Shown here: positions 35,521-48,200 of the stretch, one piece after another
Layout of the letters: each line of letters begins with the position of its first letter
How positions within the stretch are numbered: the first letter of the stretch is position 1
From: Fistularia commersonii
Lineage: Eukaryota; Chordata; Actinopteri; Syngnathiformes; Fistulariidae
Direction of reading: 5' to 3'
Length of the DNA: 64,000 nt
Assembly: GCA_037954325.1 (NCBI GenBank)
Contig: JBBMNZ010000001.1
Coordinates: 10,235,758 to 10,299,757 of the forward strand
Notes under the pieces: model-generated
The model's database searches: none
The model's input: only the letters and a program-made list of their open reading frames with translations
Told to the model about the DNA's origin: nothing
Program-made: the position numbers and the translations under genes

Positions 35521-36582
35521 GTACTTCAGAGACCTCCTCAACCCAGCTGAAATGTCTTCCAATGAGGAGGCATAGCCAGGGGACTCAGAGCAGACACACC
35601 TATTTCTGAGGCTGAAGTTGCTGAAGCAGTCAAAAAGCTCTTCAGTAACAGGGCCCTGGGGATGGATGAGGTCCGCCCTGGATTCCTCAAGGCTCTGGAT
35701 GCTGTAGGGCTGTCCTGGCTGACACGCCTCTGCCACATTGCATGGATGTCAGGGACAGTGCCACTTCATCCCCCTTTTTAAAAAGGGGGAACCAGTCTTC
35801 CAGTCAGAGGATGTGCTCCAACTAGGGGGGATCACACTCCCCAGCCTCCCTGATAAGGTCTATTCAGCAGTGCTGGAGAAGAGGGTCTGCCGCGTCACTG
35901 AACCTCGAGTTCAGGAGCAGTGTGGTTTTCGTCCCTGTTGTAGAACAGTGGACCAGCTCTTTACCCTTGGTAGGCTCCTCGGGAGGGCATGGGTATTTGC
36001 CCAACCAGTATACATGTGTTTTGTGAACCTGGGGAAGACATTTGACCGTGTGCCGCGGGAGATCCTTTAGGTGGTGCTCATGGAGTAAAGGGTACTGAAC
36101 CCTGTCCTAAGGGCTATTCAGTCCCTGTATGATCGGTGTCAGAGCTTGGTTCGCTTTGCCGGTTATAAGTCGGACCTGTTTCCGGTAAAAGTTGGACTCC
36201 GAAATGAGTCTCCTCCGCTGGTTGGTCGGACCCTCCCTTTGAGATACCGTGAGAAGTTCGGTCATCCGGGAGGAGCTCAGAGTAGAGTCGCTGCTCCTCC
36301 ACATAGAGAGGAGCCAGATAAGGTGGTTTGGGCATCTGGTCATGATGCCTCCTCATCACCTCCCAAGGGAAGTATTCCAAGCATGTCCATCTGGGAAGAG
36401 ACCATGGGGAAGACCCAGGACACGCTTGAGACTATGTCTCCAGGCTGGCCTGGGAACCCCTTGGTGTACCCCCAGAGGAGCTGGACCATGTGGCGGAGGA
36501 GAAGGAGGTCTGAGCCTCACTGCCCCGACAGCTGCCCTTGTGACCCAACTCAGAATAAACAGGATAAGATGGATGGATGGAT
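35470..36582 (+). mobile_element. GATG-tailed LINE with internal deletion
   Basis: The frames show the start of an RT (SEAEVAEAVKKLFSNRALGM; EEQCGFRP-like and PVYMCFVNLGKTFDRVPREI), then RCQSLVRFAGYKSDLFPVKV. The next sequence, from about 36240, is the far C-terminal region (REELRVESLLLHIERSQIRW; LPREVFQACPSGKRPWGRPR). The FADD catalytic box and everything around it are deleted. The element ends in GATGGATGGATGG. It is probably of RTE/Rex3 type; the clade name is my inference. Confidence 0.78.
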
Positions 36583-36960
36583 CTCCCTGCATTCTTGTTT
36601 GTTCTCTCCAGTCCCCTCAGTGTCCAACTTCTTCTTTGCTAACCACTTTCTCTGTATATACTCCTGCACTTCCTTATTCCACCATCTAGTCTCCTTATCT
36701 ACTTTCTTTCCAGATGACACACCAAGTACTCTCCTACCTGTCTCCCTGATAACACTAGCTGTAGTTGTCCAATCATCTGGAAGCTCACCCTGACCCTTTC
36801 TCAACTCCTCCCTGAAAACCACACACCACTCCTCCCTTTCCAGCTTCCACCTCTTAGTCCACTGTGCTGCCTTTGTCCTCTTGATCCTCCTCAGCACCAG
36901 TAATCCTACAAACCACCATCCTATGTTATCTGGCTACACTCTCACCTATAACGTCTTTGC
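36583..36960 (-). mobile_element. RTE linker fragment
   Basis: The minus strand repeats the linker seen at 28633 and 29170 (ELPDDWTTTASVIRETGRRV; KVDKETRWWNKEVQEYIQRK). It begins right after the GATG tail of the preceding LINE, so that LINE probably inserted into this RTE copy. Confidence 0.78.
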
Positions 36961-37243
36961 AGCTTAGCTTTAAAAGTCTCTCTGTCTCAATGGAAATCAC
37001 TGCCAGTGAAGACAGTCATCCTTGACTGGTCCTGTTCCGACTGTATGTTTAGAGTCTTTTCGGTTCCAAGAATGACCGCTCCACCGATGCTGTCGTAGCC
37101 GGAACGGTGACCACCATCCGGAGCAACTTTGTTGCCTAAGGAACAGTTTGAATAAGATCCTTATGGGCCAAAAAGTTGAGAAGCTGCCCAGGAGATTTAC
37201 ATTCATCGCTCACAGTTTGTGAGCTATACAACCCGATGAGAGC

Positions 37244-37804
37244 CGCAAAAAAATAGCTGGATGGCTGCACTTGACTTGCTAACTGTTTACTGTAGCTCGC
37301 TATTGCTATTCTATTATTCTGTAGCCAAGTAGTAAGAAGGATCCCTGTGATCAGCAGTGCCCCCTACCATGAGGCACCGTCACTGCATGCCTCACTTAGT
37401 GTCACTTTGCAGTCGTTTTGTGAATATGAGAAACACAAGAAACATGTTGCAGTTGTTGATGAAAAACATTGGACACCGGCTGAACTATGGAAATTTAGTT
37501 CATATATTTTAATTTTTTTTTAGTAGTGACATCCACAGAGACAGCAATACGGTCTCAGTGCATAGCATGGCAGCACAGTTAGCGGAATCATTGCACAATC
37601 CATAGTGGGATCTGCTGGTTGCCGCGTAACTGCATGTCTCTTCTTCATATTTAAACAGTAAATATGAATTTTTGGAAAATAACTTTATAGTACAAATCAC
37701 TGAATAAATATAACCATTTAATTTAGCTTTCATTTTGCATTTTTCTTTCCGTGATGATAGGTGAGGCCTGGCCTCCCACGCCTCTACTGACTGCAGGTCA
37801 CTTG
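37244..37804 (-). mobile_element. hAT transposon, 5' half, second copy of the 62465 element
   Basis: Reverse-complemented, it matches the first half of the hAT at 62465-63700: the terminus region CAGTAGAGGCGTGGGAGGCC, then the stretch with TAAGTGAGGCATGCAGTGAC and CTCATGGTAGGGGGCAC, up to GCAAGTCAAGTGCAGCCATC. The 3' half, including the right terminus, is missing. Confidence 0.8.
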
Positions 37805-37809
37805 TACAA

Positions 37810-38399
37810 CTTAAAGCCTGCTCCTAAGCTTCTAGACTCACTACCTTTCCACTTTTCCTTAACCGATCCAGTATGTGATTATTAGGTTTGATTCTAATGT
37901 TTGGTTTTGGCAAAAGTTTTACCCCGCATGTCCTTGCTGATGCAACCCTCTGCATTTATCCCGGCTTTAGACCAGCTCGGGAAGACACTGCCCAGTGCCT
38001 CAGGGCCCATGTAGCCCTTATGTATCAACAAACACTAACGCACAAAGATACACAAACACACATGCAAGTACCATCCCTAGTAACTATTCAATGTAACTTA
38101 TTATCTAAACAATTTATTGCCAGTCATACATATTGTTAACATTATCAGGGCTCCCAGGGAAGTTGAAGTTTTGGTGTTTGCAGTTTGGGCTGTTGCCTCG
38201 GTTGATGTGGCCGTAAACAATGTAAGAGGTTCTCCTGTCAAAGGTAGAGATGCTTGAAAGGATGTTAAGTTCAGTTATTAGGAAATGGTTCGGAGTTCCA
38301 CGCTGCCTAAGCAGTGCAGCCTTGTATGGGAAAGGCATATTGGAGTTGCCAGTTTCTAGTTTGTCAGAAGAGTACAAGTGTCAAAAGGTTAGACTAGGA
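37810..38399. other. intergenic, nothing firm
   Basis: No gene or complete element seen. Confidence 0.3.
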
Positions 38400-39490
38400 A
38401 TTACTCTCATCCTGGTGTAAGAAAACCGGTGTGGGGGAAGGATACAGTTGCAGAAAAGAGAAAGTTGATAGTAAATGAAATACATCGGCAAGAGGAGGTA
38501 ATAACACATACTAAAGCAGTGTCATAGGCAAAGCAAAGACAGGGGGGGAATTGGGAGAATATGGAAAGAAGAACGCTGAAGTGGAGAGTTGTAGAGCATG
38601 GAGGCTAATAGAATTACCTTTATCAGAGGGACTACGTATGATGTGTTGCCATCTCCCCAGAACTTAAAAGCAATAGTTGGGCGAGGACACTGCCTGCCCA
38701 TTGTGTTCTGGAGAGGCACGCATAGACATATATTGACAGGGTGTAAGGTTAGTCTTTCCCAGGGGCAATACTCTTGGTATCATAACCAGGTGTTGAAATG
38801 TTTGGCACCAGCAGTGGAAGAAAATAGGTTAGATATAAATTCTGGAGATGGTAATAGGGAGGTTAGGCAGGTGAGGGAGAAAAGGTTAGATCATTTAGGA
38901 CCAGGCACCATGCTGGGCAGTTTAGTGTTGGCAGGGCCTGGGAGCTGATGACAGATCTGAACACTATAAATAGTTCGCACCCAGGAACCACCAGATTTGT
39001 TGCTGTGGTCTGAGGTTGAGAGGATAGTGTATTTATCAAAGTTACGGTCCCCTGAGAGGGTTGAGTTGACAAGGCTAGTGCATGCAAAAAAGATAGGTAT
39101 GCTGAGATGGCAGCAGACACCGAGCAGCAAGGTTGGATGGCTCGAGTGCAGCCTGTAGAGGTGGGCTATCGTGTGTTTGTGGCAGTCTGTCATTGCCCTA
39201 CTGATTGAATTGGGCATTTACAGAAGGAGTCTGAAACTTGCAGTCAGTAACACATCTTGGGCAGCAGAACGATACAGTGAATGGTTGTGGCTAAGAAGGA
39301 AGCATGGTAACTGGGGTGGTTGTTAAAGAATGGTTGTTGAGTTTGTGGATCAGCTATGTCGCATGGAGGGGGGTGTTTCCAGGATCCTGGAGTTCACAGT
39401 CAAGCCTTCTTGAGGTGTTGTGGGCCCAACTCAACAAAACACAGACATGGAAGGTGCCCACTTGAAAACCCTCAATGATGTAGGTACTAA
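38400..39490 (+). mobile_element. restriction-endonuclease-type LINE, degenerate C-terminal copy
   Basis: It aligns by eye with the ORF at 8930-10060: TYDVLPSPQNLKAIVG, HRHILTGCKVSLSQGQYSWY, HNQVLKCLAPAVEENR, then PPDLLLWSEVERIVYLSKLR where the nuclease Glu is replaced, and SEWLWLRRKHGNWGG at the end. It has many stops and shifts, so it is older than the 8930 copy. Confidence 0.72.
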
Positions 39491-39760
39491 TGTAGGTAAG
39501 TGGTGTCTGGTTTGTTGTTTGTTATTGCTAGCTTTACCTAGGATCTTGGCCCAAGGGACAGTTATACCTTGTCCTGTTTATTAATGAATGCACAACCTTT
39601 ATAAGAAGTTTTCACTACAGCCATGATGGAATTACATGTATTTGAGAATCTGTGTGAACTAAGATAACAAACCTGTCCAGATAGATGGTCATTAAGTGCA
39701 CCAGATGACCCCGAAATCTTTATGTAGTGCTTTGGAATTATTAGATGAACACTACAGAGG

Positions 39761-39763
<3 letters not shown>

Positions 39764-39812
<49 letters not shown>

Positions 39813-39831
39813 TGTGTGTGTGTGTGTGTGC
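39764..39831. repeat. (GT)n microsatellite
   Basis: A GT run with one GA interruption. ORFs reading Thr-His or Cys-Val repeats through it are artefacts. Confidence 0.95.
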
Positions 39832-40799
39832 TGCAGAGCTAGCTGTGAGTAAAAAAAAAAGAAAGAGTAAATGAAAAAGCAGATAAGTAAGTGAGATAAG
39901 GCCAGGAGAAGGTATCTTACAAGTCTTAGGGCAGAACAAAAAATAAAAATAAAACATGTTTCCACACATACAATTTGCTGTGAATATCTATTTAAATGAG
40001 ACACACCCTTGTTGAAGTGTTTTAAACTAATTAACAAACTTTGCTTATTATGTGAAGGTACAGTAATACACTAAATCAAGCAAAGTGAGGACAGTTGTCT
40101 AAGAGACAACCAAAGCATGGAACAGTTAATCTCCACTCACTCCATACACACTGAGAACCAAAGAAGAACATTTATTCATATGCCAGGGAGTATGAATATT
40201 TGTTCTTCTCTAAAGCTTTGCTTGGCACTTCAGTTTTCAAGACAAATTAAATTACTGGAGAAACGCAAATGAACCTGCAACAGTAATAAGCATTGTCTTG
40301 GCAGGGTTGGACGACAGTTTATTTAAAAACTAAATAGCCATTCCCAGCCTGTATGGAATATGAGAGTGGGCAGTGTTGATTTGTAACTACTCTCACATGA
40401 ATATGTGTGTCCTCAAATAGATCTCAGAAAAGTACAGCAGTTTCAATAATAACCATTTGTTGACTAAGTGGCTGTCTTCTCCTACAAAGTCTCTCTCTTG
40501 ATTTACTATTTCCTCACTCACTCACTCACTCACTCACTCACCCACTCACTCACTCACAATATGAACAAATCAAGATAATTCAAGATTACCAGCCATAAGA
40601 CATCACTGACTGACAAATAGAGGGTCTAGTGCACACATGGGCATTTCACAGTCCCTCACTGGCCTGTGTGAGGTCAATCAGAATATGAATGAAAAAATAT
40701 TGATTCTTTTCATGTTATACAAGTGTGTTGCTTTTCCTGTTATTATTAGTTGGGACCTCCAACACCGTTTTCAGGTTTATTATATGGCCCTGTGTAAAA
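39832..40799. other. intergenic with (CACT)n repeat
   Basis: A tetranucleotide CACT run occupies 40513-40557. Nothing else is recognised. Confidence 0.5.
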
Positions 40800-41165
40800 A
40801 AAAAATGAATTCCTCAATCATGAATTGCACATCACTATGCTGGGATCAATACCAAGATCGATGTGCACACATGGACGAGGCCCTTCTGAACCCTCCAAAC
40901 AACCTTGAAAGATCCACCACCAAATCCAGTCCCCAGTAACTTCCTCATGAGCCTCAGTTGATGTGATCCTACAGGTTTCACTCTTTGGTTTCACATTCTG
41001 AGAAGTTTGGCTTCACCTTTTCACATTCTTATCCAGGAAAATCCCCGAAGGTTGCTCCTTTGTCCCCTCCAAGCAACACCCCTTAGATGATGAGGGGTCA
41101 AAAGTCTTCAGTGAAGAAATTCAAGTCCAGTCTCCACAACAACATTTTGACAAAACGTCAAACAG
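40800..41165 (+). mobile_element. Penelope-like element 3' fragment
   Basis: The sequence parallels the 56640-57130 fragment: GGGATCAATACCAAGATCGA, CCTCCAAACAACCTTGAAAG, GTGATCCTACAGGTTTCACT, and at the end GAAGAAATTCAAGTCCAGTC, the common 3' end of fish Penelope-like elements. No coding domain remains. Confidence 0.6.
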
Positions 41166-41169
41166 AAAT

Positions 41170-44100
41170 TATTGCAAGAGTAAAAAACATTCATTCTTAA
41201 ACTTTCCCAAAATGTTCATCTGCCTCACAGTTTATATCAAATCTCTGAAAAATCAACCATTATGATCTTCACACTCTTATAAAATGGAGGGCTGTCTGGC
41301 AGGAGAAAGGTGCTCTTCAAATACAAAATGAGCACTTTTTTAAAAGAACAAACGTATGCACAGTTGAGCCATATGGTGGTAGAAAGAGAGAGATGAAGAA
41401 AAGAGGTTGTGGTTGTGACCAAGCATTTGCTTTGGCAGCCCAGGGGCAGAGAGGTGGATCAATGCTATACCCCTGACATGTATCCAGAGGAGCCCCTCTG
41501 TCTTGACCACAAATCTTTATAGAGTAGGAGTTATCATACTTCCCTCCATGCCCTCCCTGACTAAATCCCACATTTCTCTAAGCCTCCACTACATACAAAG
41601 TAGCAAGTTCCCACCACTGGACATTAGAAAAGCCAATAGCTTGTCATGGTAAAATATAGAGGCATCTCATCTCAAGTCCTTTCGAAGTTTTTTGGTTTGT
41701 TTTCAAATCATTTGGTCAACATCTGCTTTCTACAGTTTGTACCTCTGTGCTTGGAAGAGAACAAAACTATGATATGCATGGGCCTCAAACTAACAGTGAA
41801 CACCAAGATGTCTAAATTCACTGTATGCAGACACACACACTAATAAAGATCTAAAAAGACTCATTCAGACACAAATATGCAAGCATTAAATATCCTTGCA
41901 CAATTGCAAGGACGAATGCAGACACACACATACATGCAATTGGTGTGAATTGAAACACAGGCAACACATTCCATAGGAATCTGCTCCCTCCCTCAAAAGG
42001 AAGCTGTTGTTCTTTCTGAAAGGGGGTTAATCCCTTCATGGGGCAGAGAATGATAGTCTCAAGACAATTACCTCATTCTGACACCAGTTTTTTGCGCGTA
42101 TGAAACAGTGTAGATGTGCGCATGGAAGAAAGGGGGGCAGAGAGAGAGAGAATTTGACAGAGTGCGTTAAACTGAAACAGGGGATAGTAACTGGAAATTA
42201 AGTTGAAGAGGCAAAGGCAGCAAAGGTGCATTGAAAGGGGAGGCTGAAAATATACTCAGGAGGGAGATATTTCTCTTCACAGAAGTTTGCATCCAATCCT
42301 CTCATTGTGTGTTCATGATCTGAATATGTCATTTGTCAAGAGCTGATGGTTATGTAATGTACATTCAGGCATGAGGAGAAGTGGGCTCAACAGGCAATTC
42401 TTTTACTGCCTTTCTGCTGAGTAAGGACTGTGAGTAGGAATAGAATAATAAACAATGCAATATTATGTTTTTGTGTAATTTAGGACCCAGCTTGCAACAA
42501 GCAATTACCATGGTCACCTGAATGTAAGAGCAGTCAATTGATTCAACATATATCTAGTTGACAAGGTTTTACTTTCATATTTCCTGTGTGTTCATTTTAT
42601 TGCATACTCACATACAATAATCAAGATTCAAAGCTTTGTCGAGTTCTCCTGTAATATGTAGAATCACATTGAAATTATCGCCATAGTGGTCTTGGCTTTG
42701 ATGCTATGGACTTAACCTATTGACCACACACCATCATTCCAGCTTCCTTCTTCGACGCAATCGACTGTGTCTGATACACAGAAAGTACATAATTACTGCA
42801 AATTATGATGAGCAATGACAGGAAAACATATGGCAGTTTGTAAGATGGATGCTGTGGCTAACAGAACAGGAGTGGCAGTTTCTAACCTGGCCCCCATCTG
42901 GAGCAACAGCGCCATCCATTGAAACATACTGGGCCTCACTAGAAGACAGTTTCAGTTTTTCCAAAAACAGTAACTCTTGGCTATGTCAATTACTCAACTC
43001 ATAGATGAAAAATTCTCACAATGACTTGTACTACCAGTTTTGAGGTAAAAATATTTTAAACGACATTCAAAAGAACTAAATCTGAAACTCTTCCCAAAGA
43101 ATTGTTCATTCATTCATTATCCACATTGTTGTCCTGCACGCTGGGTCATGTGACTTCACAAGTCATCATTTATTTAAGTACAAGATCAAGTTGTAACTTA
43201 AATGAAAGTATTTTCAGATCGAAATGCCATGTGCAATATGATATTGAAAAATGCATGCTAGTGTACAGTTCTGTCTAGCACCTATTGAACTTGAGCATAT
43301 CATGTAACATGTAAATGTTTAACCTAAGTGTTTTTGTCACACACTACTGCATGTTCAGTTTGATTACTGTAGACTGTAAACTGTAGGCGTTAAGAGTAAT
43401 ATAAAAAGCACAACAAGCACTCAGCTCTGCATATAAAACTCAAGATTTAAAAAGCTGGTTTGTTTACAACCTTATAGCTGGAAAGTGTTTGAAGAAATCC
43501 AATGGTTTTTGAAGTACCGTTTTTATCTCGTAATTAAAACCAAACAACTGATGCATAAAGGACCAGAATGTATAATGACAAAAAAGCAAAGCGACACTCA
43601 TGACACGACGTAGAAAATACTATTAATTTGGAGTGAACACTAAGCCCTCACAAATCCCACATTAAAAATAAAAATTAAGCAAAGTAGTTGTTTGAGGCGA
43701 AGCATGTGATTTGCTTTTAACTGTTTGAATAAGTAATTAAAAACCGGAGGAGATTCCATGAAGAAAGAGTTCATGGCACAGGGGGTGTTCTTGCTTGTCC
43801 CTCACATTTACATTGACAATGTCAAACATACCATTATTCATTTCAAAGGCAGGAGATTTCTTTCCAGAAGAACTGCAAAGTGATTTTTTTGGGGGGGTGC
43901 AAGAAATTAAGCCTATTAGCCATGATTCTTTAATGACCCTTAAGTTCCTTTGAAAATATAAGGAAAGAATTGACTTCATGAAGGAAGGGGGAAAAATTAT
44001 GACATTTAGAGAATAGTGTCACTGAAATTATGAAATAGGGGGGAAACACAGTTGAGAATTCTATATATGCAGCATATTGTCAGAGTACAACAACCCCGAA

Positions 44101-44540
44101 GGACAGCCAAGCTATACAAAGACAAAAAAAAAACCCATATTAATTGCAATCATCAGCAAAAAATATTGGCATTATGCTATTTCAAATATATTTCAGTATA
44201 AATATTACAGTTATTTGATTGAATTAAAGAAAATGGAAATAATTCAAGCATCAGGCATGCTCATTTACATTCCTCCTCTATGTTCCGTATTACCCGCAAA
44301 GCTACTTTTTCCAAACGGGTCAAGAAAGAAACTGCAAATTTGTAACTTTCACCTTGACAAGTGAATTCCATGAAAAGTAAACACCCATTTCAAGTCTAAC
44401 AATATGTTCTTACAGGTGCCGGTAGCAGTTTAAAAATTTAGTTTAGCAAAAGATGACTGGCAATTAACAAAATCCAGCACATGAAAAACGCACATTGAAG
44501 TGATACAGTTAAAATTTGCATGTAGTCTGCAACGGGTTCA
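41170..44540. other. intergenic, no gene recognised
   Basis: No coding domain or element terminus is seen in 3.4 kb downstream of bsdc1. The short ORFs lack motifs. Confidence 0.45.
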
Positions 44541-44546
44541 TTTATT
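44541..44546 (-). promoter_or_regulatory. candidate polyadenylation signal of bsdc1
   Basis: This is the first AATAAA on the minus strand downstream of the bsdc1 stop codon at 45274. It would give a 3' untranslated region of about 730 nt. No transcript evidence is available and other signals further downstream are possible. Confidence 0.4.
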
Positions 44547-45273
44547 GTGATTACACGGTATAAGAAACAAGTGAGGGGGCAGAAATGAAACAGTTATAGT
44601 TCAGACAGATTAAGTAATGAAAACAAGTCTATAAGTTGGGGGTGAACCCAAAGTGAATAGCATTTTGCAATCAAGGCCAAAAAATTACTAAAATAATAGT
44701 TCACTTAAATAAAGATGAGAAAGAAAGTTGGGTACACCTAGAACTACAGCAATATATTTTCATCAACATAAAATTTTTTGCAAAGTATTTCATTCAGAAA
44801 TTGGAGTGGCATGAAGCAGCATTTAGCAGGAATCTTTCAGCCTAGTGTGAAGCGTTAATCCAACTTGAAATAAACTTGCAAAATAATGATCTAATTGCAT
44901 AAAAAAGTGACATGGCATCACTCTCAATGCAGAAAGACATTTCTCATTCTGATCCTATCCTTTTGACCAGAATACTTACAACCCCTATGTAGAACTAGTG
45001 TCAGATTAAGTCGAGGCCACAAGTTCCTCAGGAAATAACCATGTCCTGAGCCTTGACTTTGATAGTAGCCTCTCCGAACTAACCTGACAGCTCAAAGAAG
45101 AACCAAATTCTTGCCACATTCTTCTCATTTCTCATTCCAACAGGCTTACCAAACCATAGGACCATCTAAAATGACATGGTGACAGTGTGGACAAAGAGTT
45201 AAATACGTTAACTATGGTTCATTTGCAGATAACTATCTTTGATGGCAAGATAGAGCTACTGTTGCTGTGGCTC

Positions 45274-48200
45274 TTAGTCCCAGTTCTCCCAGTCTTCATC
45301 CAGCTGATAAGAAAAGAAAAACACAGAGTAAAGCAATTTCTCCCTCATGAATAAATTAACCATTAATATATAAAACTGACCTCTCCAGAGGATTCAATTT
45401 TAGAGAGTGCAAGTTGCACTTCTTCTTCAGTCATGTCCAGGTCAAAGTCCTTCTCCCAGTCCTCACTCACATCAGTACTAGAACCTGGTGAAAAGAAAAA
45501 TAAAACAAAACACCGTGTGGAACGTTCAGTCACCTTGAGTATTTCAAACATTTAAAGCCAATTTCACAAAAAACGAATAACTATGTCACAAAACGAATAC
45601 AATTTTAAGACTCGTGTTGTTTGAAACTGAAATCATGAGTATTTCTTGGTCAATTGAATCAGGTTACTGCACCTTTCTTGCCATTGTTAGAGGGTGTAGA
45701 CTTCCCACTATCAGAGTTTAGCTCAAACACTCTCAAATCCTGGCCTCCCCCATCCTTTGCTGTCTCCAGTTTAGAGGCTGGTGGCCTTTTTGTTACTTCA
45801 TCAACAGCAATATCTGGCTGGGGTATCCCCTCAACTTGCGCCCCAGAAGGTGACACACTCTGTCCAGGCTTCTGCTCTTCATTTGTCCTGTCTGCAACAC
45901 CTTCAAAACTGGTCTCTGTCAGGTTGCTTCCCAGTTCAGTGGTACAAGGGTTTGGCTGCACTTCTACCTGTGTTGGTAGACTGACGCTGTCACTGCTAAT
46001 CGTTAGGGTGGCATCAAGATCCTCGCTTAAAGACAGAACAGGGCTCAGCTGTGTCGTTCCAAAGGGAATTGCTGAGATTGCAGGCGGTGGTGGGGAGTTG
46101 ATGTCCATTCTCGGTTTAAAGTTGAGTTGAGATGATGATGTAGTGCCAAGGAAATCATCTGATAGTAATCACACGAAACAAAATAAGATGCAGCGTTACT
46201 TATTTCAATAAAACGCATTTCATAACATTTCACATTTGCAACCGTACTCATACCCTCCTCCTCCTCCTCCTTCTTCTCTTCCTCCTCCCAGTCCAGCGTC
46301 TCTGTGTGGGGAGTCTGTTCTGCCCGCATCTTCAATAATACTCTCCTTGCCTCCACCTCAAAATACAATCAAAACAGTGTTTTCACTTTTTACAATAAGT
46401 TGTGGCCCCGTAGTAGCTCAGTTATAGGCTGGCAAAAAAGGCAAATTTATCATAGGCCAAAATTCACAAAGCCAGTACTGAAATCCAAACTAAGCAGTAA
46501 CAGCAGTGTGAAAAAGAGCCATGTGGTTGCTGATCCCGTTACATTTTTTTTTCCAGTATTGTTTATCTATTCTTTATTCTCACGGGTCAATGGCATAGAA
46601 TTTTTCACTGTTGAGTATCCATGGCTTGTCACTATTATCACCTCTTAAGGTATTTTGTTCAGCAACCAATCCCACGGTTCTTGTTTAGCTAAAATCTGAC
46701 TATAGCCGTTTCTGTTCTAATTGATGATTCATACATTAGTTTGTTTTTTTAAATTCGTACTTTACGAGTTATATACATTCAGAGGATAAATGTGTCCCGA
46801 ACACATTGATCACCTCTAGTTAATAAAGTTGTTCTTATTCTTAAAAAAAAAAAAACTGCAATTTCCTTCGGGATTAATAAAGTTGTTCTTATTCTTATTC
46901 TTAGTGATAAATTACTGAACATTATCGAGTGATCTACCAGCAGAGTAAAAGGTAATAATATGTACCATTATATTTTACATTGTATCATTCATGTGGCAAT
47001 TTCATGTAAAAAGTCATGTTTCAGGCAGTGCAGTTGGCAATCCTCGTAATTATCAGTTTATCATCATTAAGTATATTTTATACAGTGTTTGAGTCATATC
47101 CAGTGTGCTATAATAGCCAAACAAAGCAGTTTTTGTTTACTATTGGAACAAAGAATTGTTACTTTTATTTTTGAAAACAATGGGTTTGTGGGTATGAGGC
47201 TAAATGCCAGAGGAAGCTCCAAAGTAATTCAGCAGATGGCACCAAAGTCAAAGAAACGGAAAATAATAAGACCTCAACATTTGGAAGTGGAACTTGAACA
47301 AGAGTGAGGTTTACCTGGTCCAACTGGAAGACTTTGTAGAAATACCGCTGCCAAAATTCAGAATGAGCTACAGCTGCTGGGACCTAATCAAAATATACAT
47401 AAGGCTGCCCTTATCTGCATCATCAGATCAAAATAGAACTGAATGTGGTGCATAATAGCCGTAAGATTAGAGAATTTGACACGTACCATTTTAGTGTATA
47501 GGGATCGTATAGAAGGACTGGTGACCAAAAGCTCTGAGATTTCTCCTTTCTTCTTCTCCAAACTGAAGCTGGAGAGCCAGTGGTCAAACTGCTCTGGGGG
47601 ACCTAAAAGAATTGACTGTTTTAACTGCAGAAATGTAATGAAGAGTGTGGCATTCATGAATTACCACACACATTTTAAACCTATGTTGCATATATATTAT
47701 TTCACACCTCTGTAATAACTTCTTCTGTCATCACAACACATCAAAATAATACTAATACATAGAATTACATCTGACAACCCACCCAACTATGCAACACCCA
47801 CACTCCCCTACTCAGTGCTCAATTCGCACCTTCAAATATATTTAAATTGTTTTCAGTTACCCTATACCTTTGCACACTGTAGTTGTACATTGTACATTAA
47901 TGCAATGACTTGTTTACTGCAAATACTTGTTTACATTATGTAGCACTACCTTTTTCTCTCTTTTTTTGTTACAAGTGTACTTTTTGCTGTTCTACCTTGT
48001 ACCACCTGCTCTACTTGCCTCACAATTTCTCCAGGGGAAAAATTAAGGTTTTAAATTGAACTAAAGTGAATTGAATTTATCTAAGCATTAAATCAAGTCA
48101 AGTCAAATTTTACTTGACTTTATTATGTTTATGTGTCTTGATACTTTACATTTCAAGCAGGTTCAGACAACGATCTTTATAATGATTTTCAGAAAACAAA

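Noticed and set aside
36146..36793. Plus-strand ORF of 215 codons
   Set aside because: It runs across the boundary between two LINEs in different orientations and overlaps the real LINE frame; no domain is recognisable in it.
40513..40557. Regular CACT repeats resembling an array
   Set aside because: It is a plain tetranucleotide microsatellite without spacers; CRISPR arrays are not expected in animal DNA.
44077..44364. Plus-strand ORF of 95 codons near the bsdc1 3' end
   Set aside because: It is AT-rich, Lys/Ile/Tyr-heavy, without motif or splice context; more likely chance.
45654..46130. Plus-strand ORF of 158 codons
   Set aside because: It is antisense to the large bsdc1 exon at 45673-46158, whose minus frame matches BSDC1.
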